Part shown: piece after piece, positions 33,213-34,957 of the stretch
Layout of the letters: every line of letters begins with the position of its first letter
Position numbering within the stretch: the stretch's first letter is position 1
DNA from: Nitrospinota bacterium
GTDB taxonomy: Bacteria; Nitrospinota; Nitrospinia; Nitrospinales; VA-1
NCBI GenBank assembly: GCA_009873635.1
Contig: WAHY01000012.1
Coordinates: forward strand, 2,695 to 37,651
DNA length: 34,957 nt
Reading direction: 5' to 3'
Notes under the pieces: generated by a model
Told to the model about the DNA's origin: nothing
The model's input: the letters and a program-made list of their open reading frames with translations, nothing else
The model's database searches: none
Translations under genes and position numbers: made by a program

Positions 33213-33362
33213 ATGTATCTCTTTGTCAAAATATTTATGCACGGATCTGACTTCACTAAAGACTGCCTACCTCCCATAGAAAAAGAAATACGAAAAGTTT
33301 CCCTTGAGTCTTTTTTCTTTACATTGTTGTATGGTGTTAGGCGAGATTTAAAAAAATACTAA
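33213..33362 (+). CDS. possible 49-residue protein
   Basis: Open frame of 49 codons from ATG 33213. It starts MYLFVKIFMHGSDF and includes LPPIEKEIRKVSLESFFFTL and a basic end LYGVRRDLKKY. The charged-helix pattern looks more protein-like than the surrounding AT-rich DNA, but there is no Shine-Dalgarno and no recognised family. A second in-frame ATG lies eight codons in. It may be a small gene, a fragment of a lost gene, or chance. Confidence 0.22.
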   Translation: MYLFVKIFMHGSDFTKDCLPPIEKEIRKVSLESFFFTLLYGVRRDLKKY

Positions 33363-33533
33363 TAGATAAAGGATATAGAGCAGAAATGTATTATTCACAT
33401 AAAAGTACTTTTTACTATTTGCAAAAGACCGTAAACAAGAATATCTTAAATCTTTAACTACTCTTTTTTAGAGGAATTTTTGGATTAAGAAAATAAAGTT
33501 AAAAAAATTATAAAAGCAACATACCTTATCAGG

Positions 33534-34319
33534 TCAGGTCCGCAAACGATTAACATAACGGATCGTTTCCTGAGAATACTTGCCCGTAACTTGTGGGAGA
33601 ACCTTTGCAACCTGATCCCATGTTTTCACTGGCCCTTTTGAAACCTTATTAATCGCCCTTCCAATATTTCCGATACCTGCATTGTAAGCACCCGCAGCAA
33701 AACTCCAGGCCTCTTTATCACTGATTCCTTTTTCATGGTATTTGTTATAGAGCATTTTGAAATAACGTGCAGATGCGTCTAAATTTGACTCAGCATGCCA
33801 GACAGAACCAGGTGTCTTGTCATCACCCATATGCAGACCCAGTTCCCTAGCTGTATCCGGCATAATCTGTCCCAACCCCATAGCTCCTCTAGAACTCAAA
33901 GCTTTGGTATTAAACCCTGATTCAGTTTGAATAAGCTTTTGAAATAACCTGGAAGGTATGGAGTTTTTCTCAGCAATACGATCCGACATTTCCTTTAGGG
34001 TTAAGTTATTCAAGCTTTGCTTTTTACCAAAACTTTTCGCTGTCTCGTAGGTTTTTAAAACTTTCCGGAAATCGGTAGTGGGCTGAAAATTTTGTTTAGA
34101 ACCAAAGCCTTTTAATTTAAGAAGAACTTTCGAGAGAGAGAAAGGATCAATTGTCGACTCTGTACCCCTTTGTGGATTCCAAGCCTGAATCATATTCATC
34201 TGGTGTTTGATCAATATTGAGTAGAAAGGGTCTCCAATGTTCGAGTTGTTTTTTATATGAGAGGAGTTTGAATGTTGCAGTCCATTTAAGGTTCCAGGAA
34301 GGGTATTCAGGTACAGCAC
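33534..34319 (-). CDS. SLT-type lytic transglycosylase
   Basis: Cleaves peptidoglycan glycan strands, leaving 1,6-anhydromuramyl ends. It has 261 residues; the catalytic SLT domain is in the C-terminal half: LIQTESGFNTKALS with catalytic E133, GAMGLGQIMPDTARELGLH and AAGAYNAGIGNI, then the YVNRLR end. The N-terminal 115 residues are not recognised and carry no signal peptide. Start is GTG: GGAG (34326-34329) lies six bases upstream, while the next in-frame ATG (residue 41) lacks one. Lack of a signal suggests export by another route, for example a flagellar-type secretion system (inference), or a misplaced start. Confidence 0.88.
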   Translation of the reverse strand: MLYLNTLPGTLNGLQHSNSSHIKNNSNIGDPFYSILIKHQMNMIQAWNPQRGTESTIDPFSLSKVLLKLKGFGSKQNFQPTTDFRKVLKTYETAKSFGKKQSLNNLTLKEMSDRIAEKNSIPSRLFQKLIQTESGFNTKALSSRGAMGLGQIMPDTARELGLHMGDDKTPGSVWHAESNLDASARYFKMLYNKYHEKGISDKEAWSFAAGAYNAGIGNIGRAINKVSKGPVKTWDQVAKVLPQVTGKYSQETIRYVNRLRT

Positions 34320-34526
34320 TGGTTTCTCCAGATAATAATTTGACGCATTGATCGTTTATATGTCAATGCAGCAAAGCTCGTGCCAAATCAGTATCTTTGC
34401 ACACAACCGTTAAATCCTTCTAATATAATTCATTGCAAGTAAAAGACTTATAGCGCCTACACATACTCAGCCATTAATGCGGTAAATGCTTCAAATGGTA
34501 AAACCTCGCTTGGGTTGATCAAAACA

Positions 34527-34957
34527 CTATTCAGGATCATATAAGATACTACTATCTTTCAACCCAACCGCTTTAGCCTGTCGGTCTGCAAGATAAGAGC
34601 TTCTCACAAGGGGTCCTGCTTCGACATGTTTCAGGCCTAATGATTCACCCATAACCTTAAACTCTGCAAAACAGTCGGGATGAATGAACTCGACCACTTC
34701 CGTATGCGCGGGAGAAGGCCTGAGGTATTGCCCTATTGAAAGGATATGACATCCTGCCTCAACAAGGTCTTTCATAGTTTGAATCACTTCTTCTTTTTTT
34801 TCTCCGAGACCCAACATGAGCCCACTTTTTACTATTAATCCTTTTCTTTTAGATGCTACCTCCAAAGTCTTCAAGGACCAGTCGTATCTACACTGAGGCC
34901 GCACATTTTTTTGCAGTGATTCAACCGTTTCCAGGTTATGTGCCAGCACATCAGGCC
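34527..34957 (-). CDS. lipA: lipoyl synthase, C-terminal part
   Basis: Radical SAM enzyme inserting sulfur at C6 and C8 of octanoyl groups on lipoyl-domain proteins. The gene runs off the right edge; only about 143 residues are visible, and both Fe-S cysteine clusters lie outside. Seen: PDVLAHNLETV at the window edge, VRPQCRYDWSL, TKSGLMLGLGE-type motif (here VKSGLMLGLGEKKEEV), ILSIGQYLRPS and the C-terminal GPLVRSSYLAD with the catalytic RSSY serine motif. An internal GTG near the edge is not the true start. It ends in a normal family position. Confidence 0.95.
   Translation of the reverse strand, partial: PDVLAHNLETVESLQKNVRPQCRYDWSLKTLEVASKRKGLIVKSGLMLGLGEKKEEVIQTMKDLVEAGCHILSIGQYLRPSPAHTEVVEFIHPDCFAEFKVMGESLGLKHVEAGPLVRSSYLADRQAKAVGLKDSSILYDPE

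Larger units (their letters stand above)
33060..33533. other. AT-rich gap with direct repeat and short frame
   Basis: Very AT-rich stretch between the two-component operon and the transglycosylase. It holds a tandem direct repeat, AAATTCAATGA at 33118-33128 and 33130-33140, about 75-95 bases before the small membrane protein start, suitable for a promoter or operator. It also holds a 49-codon plus-strand frame at 33213-33362 with no ribosome-binding site. The 33420-33530 part shows only A/T runs and a small ACCT-GATA-AGGT hairpin just after the transglycosylase stop. Confidence 0.5.

Noticed and set aside
1-34957. tRNA, rRNA, CRISPR array, insertion sequence or phage genes
   Set aside because: I searched by eye for T-loop motifs, regularly spaced repeats, transposase or integrase motifs and long terminal inverted repeats, and saw none; strings resembling T-loops lie inside coding genes.

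Overview
The window looks like chromosomal DNA of a Gram-negative (two-membrane), AT-leaning bacterium. It encodes the LPS transport proteins LptC, LptA and LptB, an undecaprenyl-pyrophosphatase, a complete periplasmic peptide ABC importer (YejABEF) and sigma-54. The mix of a eukaryote-type UDP-glucose pyrophosphorylase, an rpoN-hpf-ptsN-ptsI block and several lineage-restricted small proteins would fit a deltaproteobacterium-like or Nitrospinota-like lineage. That placement is an inference and no rRNA is present to test it. I found no tRNA, CRISPR array, insertion sequence or phage gene.

Layout. 1-941 (-): 5' part of an AlaC-type aminotransferase running off the left edge. 942-1393: gap with a candidate structured RNA. 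1394-2200 (+): uppP, followed by a terminator shared with a small secreted protein gene (2269-2697, -). 3080-4447 (-): UDPGP-type uridylyltransferase. 4522-6461: two paralogous unknown genes (+) on either side of an opposite-strand glutathione peroxidase. 6609-15808 (+): a long co-directional housekeeping run, nnr-tsaE-lptC-lptA-lptB-rpoN-hpf-ptsN-ptsI-metK. It links metabolite repair, tRNA t6A synthesis, LPS export, sigma-54, ribosome hibernation, the nitrogen-type PTS and SAM synthesis. 15843-16582: a decay zone with a broken CheY-like receiver gene (-) and a Gfo/Idh/MocA oxidoreductase remnant (+). 16583-17320 (-): SAM methyltransferase. 17414-17851 (+): unknown small protein behind a near-consensus promoter. 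17888-22095 (-): pflX-ispG-tig-Rieske protein. 22183-28506 (+): yejABEF. 28725-30999 (+): secreted TPR protein, membrane-anchored MsrAB fusion, GIY-YIG protein. 31010-33046 (-): NarL-type response regulator, soluble GAF histidine kinase and an unlisted 31-residue membrane peptide gene just upstream. 33534-34319 (-): SLT transglycosylase. 34527-34957 (-): C-terminal part of lipA running off the right edge.

Most of the window is well-understood core genome. The parts least explained by known families are the paralog pair around the peroxidase, the small membrane peptide heading the two-component operon, the secreted two-cysteine protein, the 145-residue protein at 17414, the foldable leader before uppP, the acidic repeat insert in YejE, and the two decaying genes between metK and the methyltransferase.
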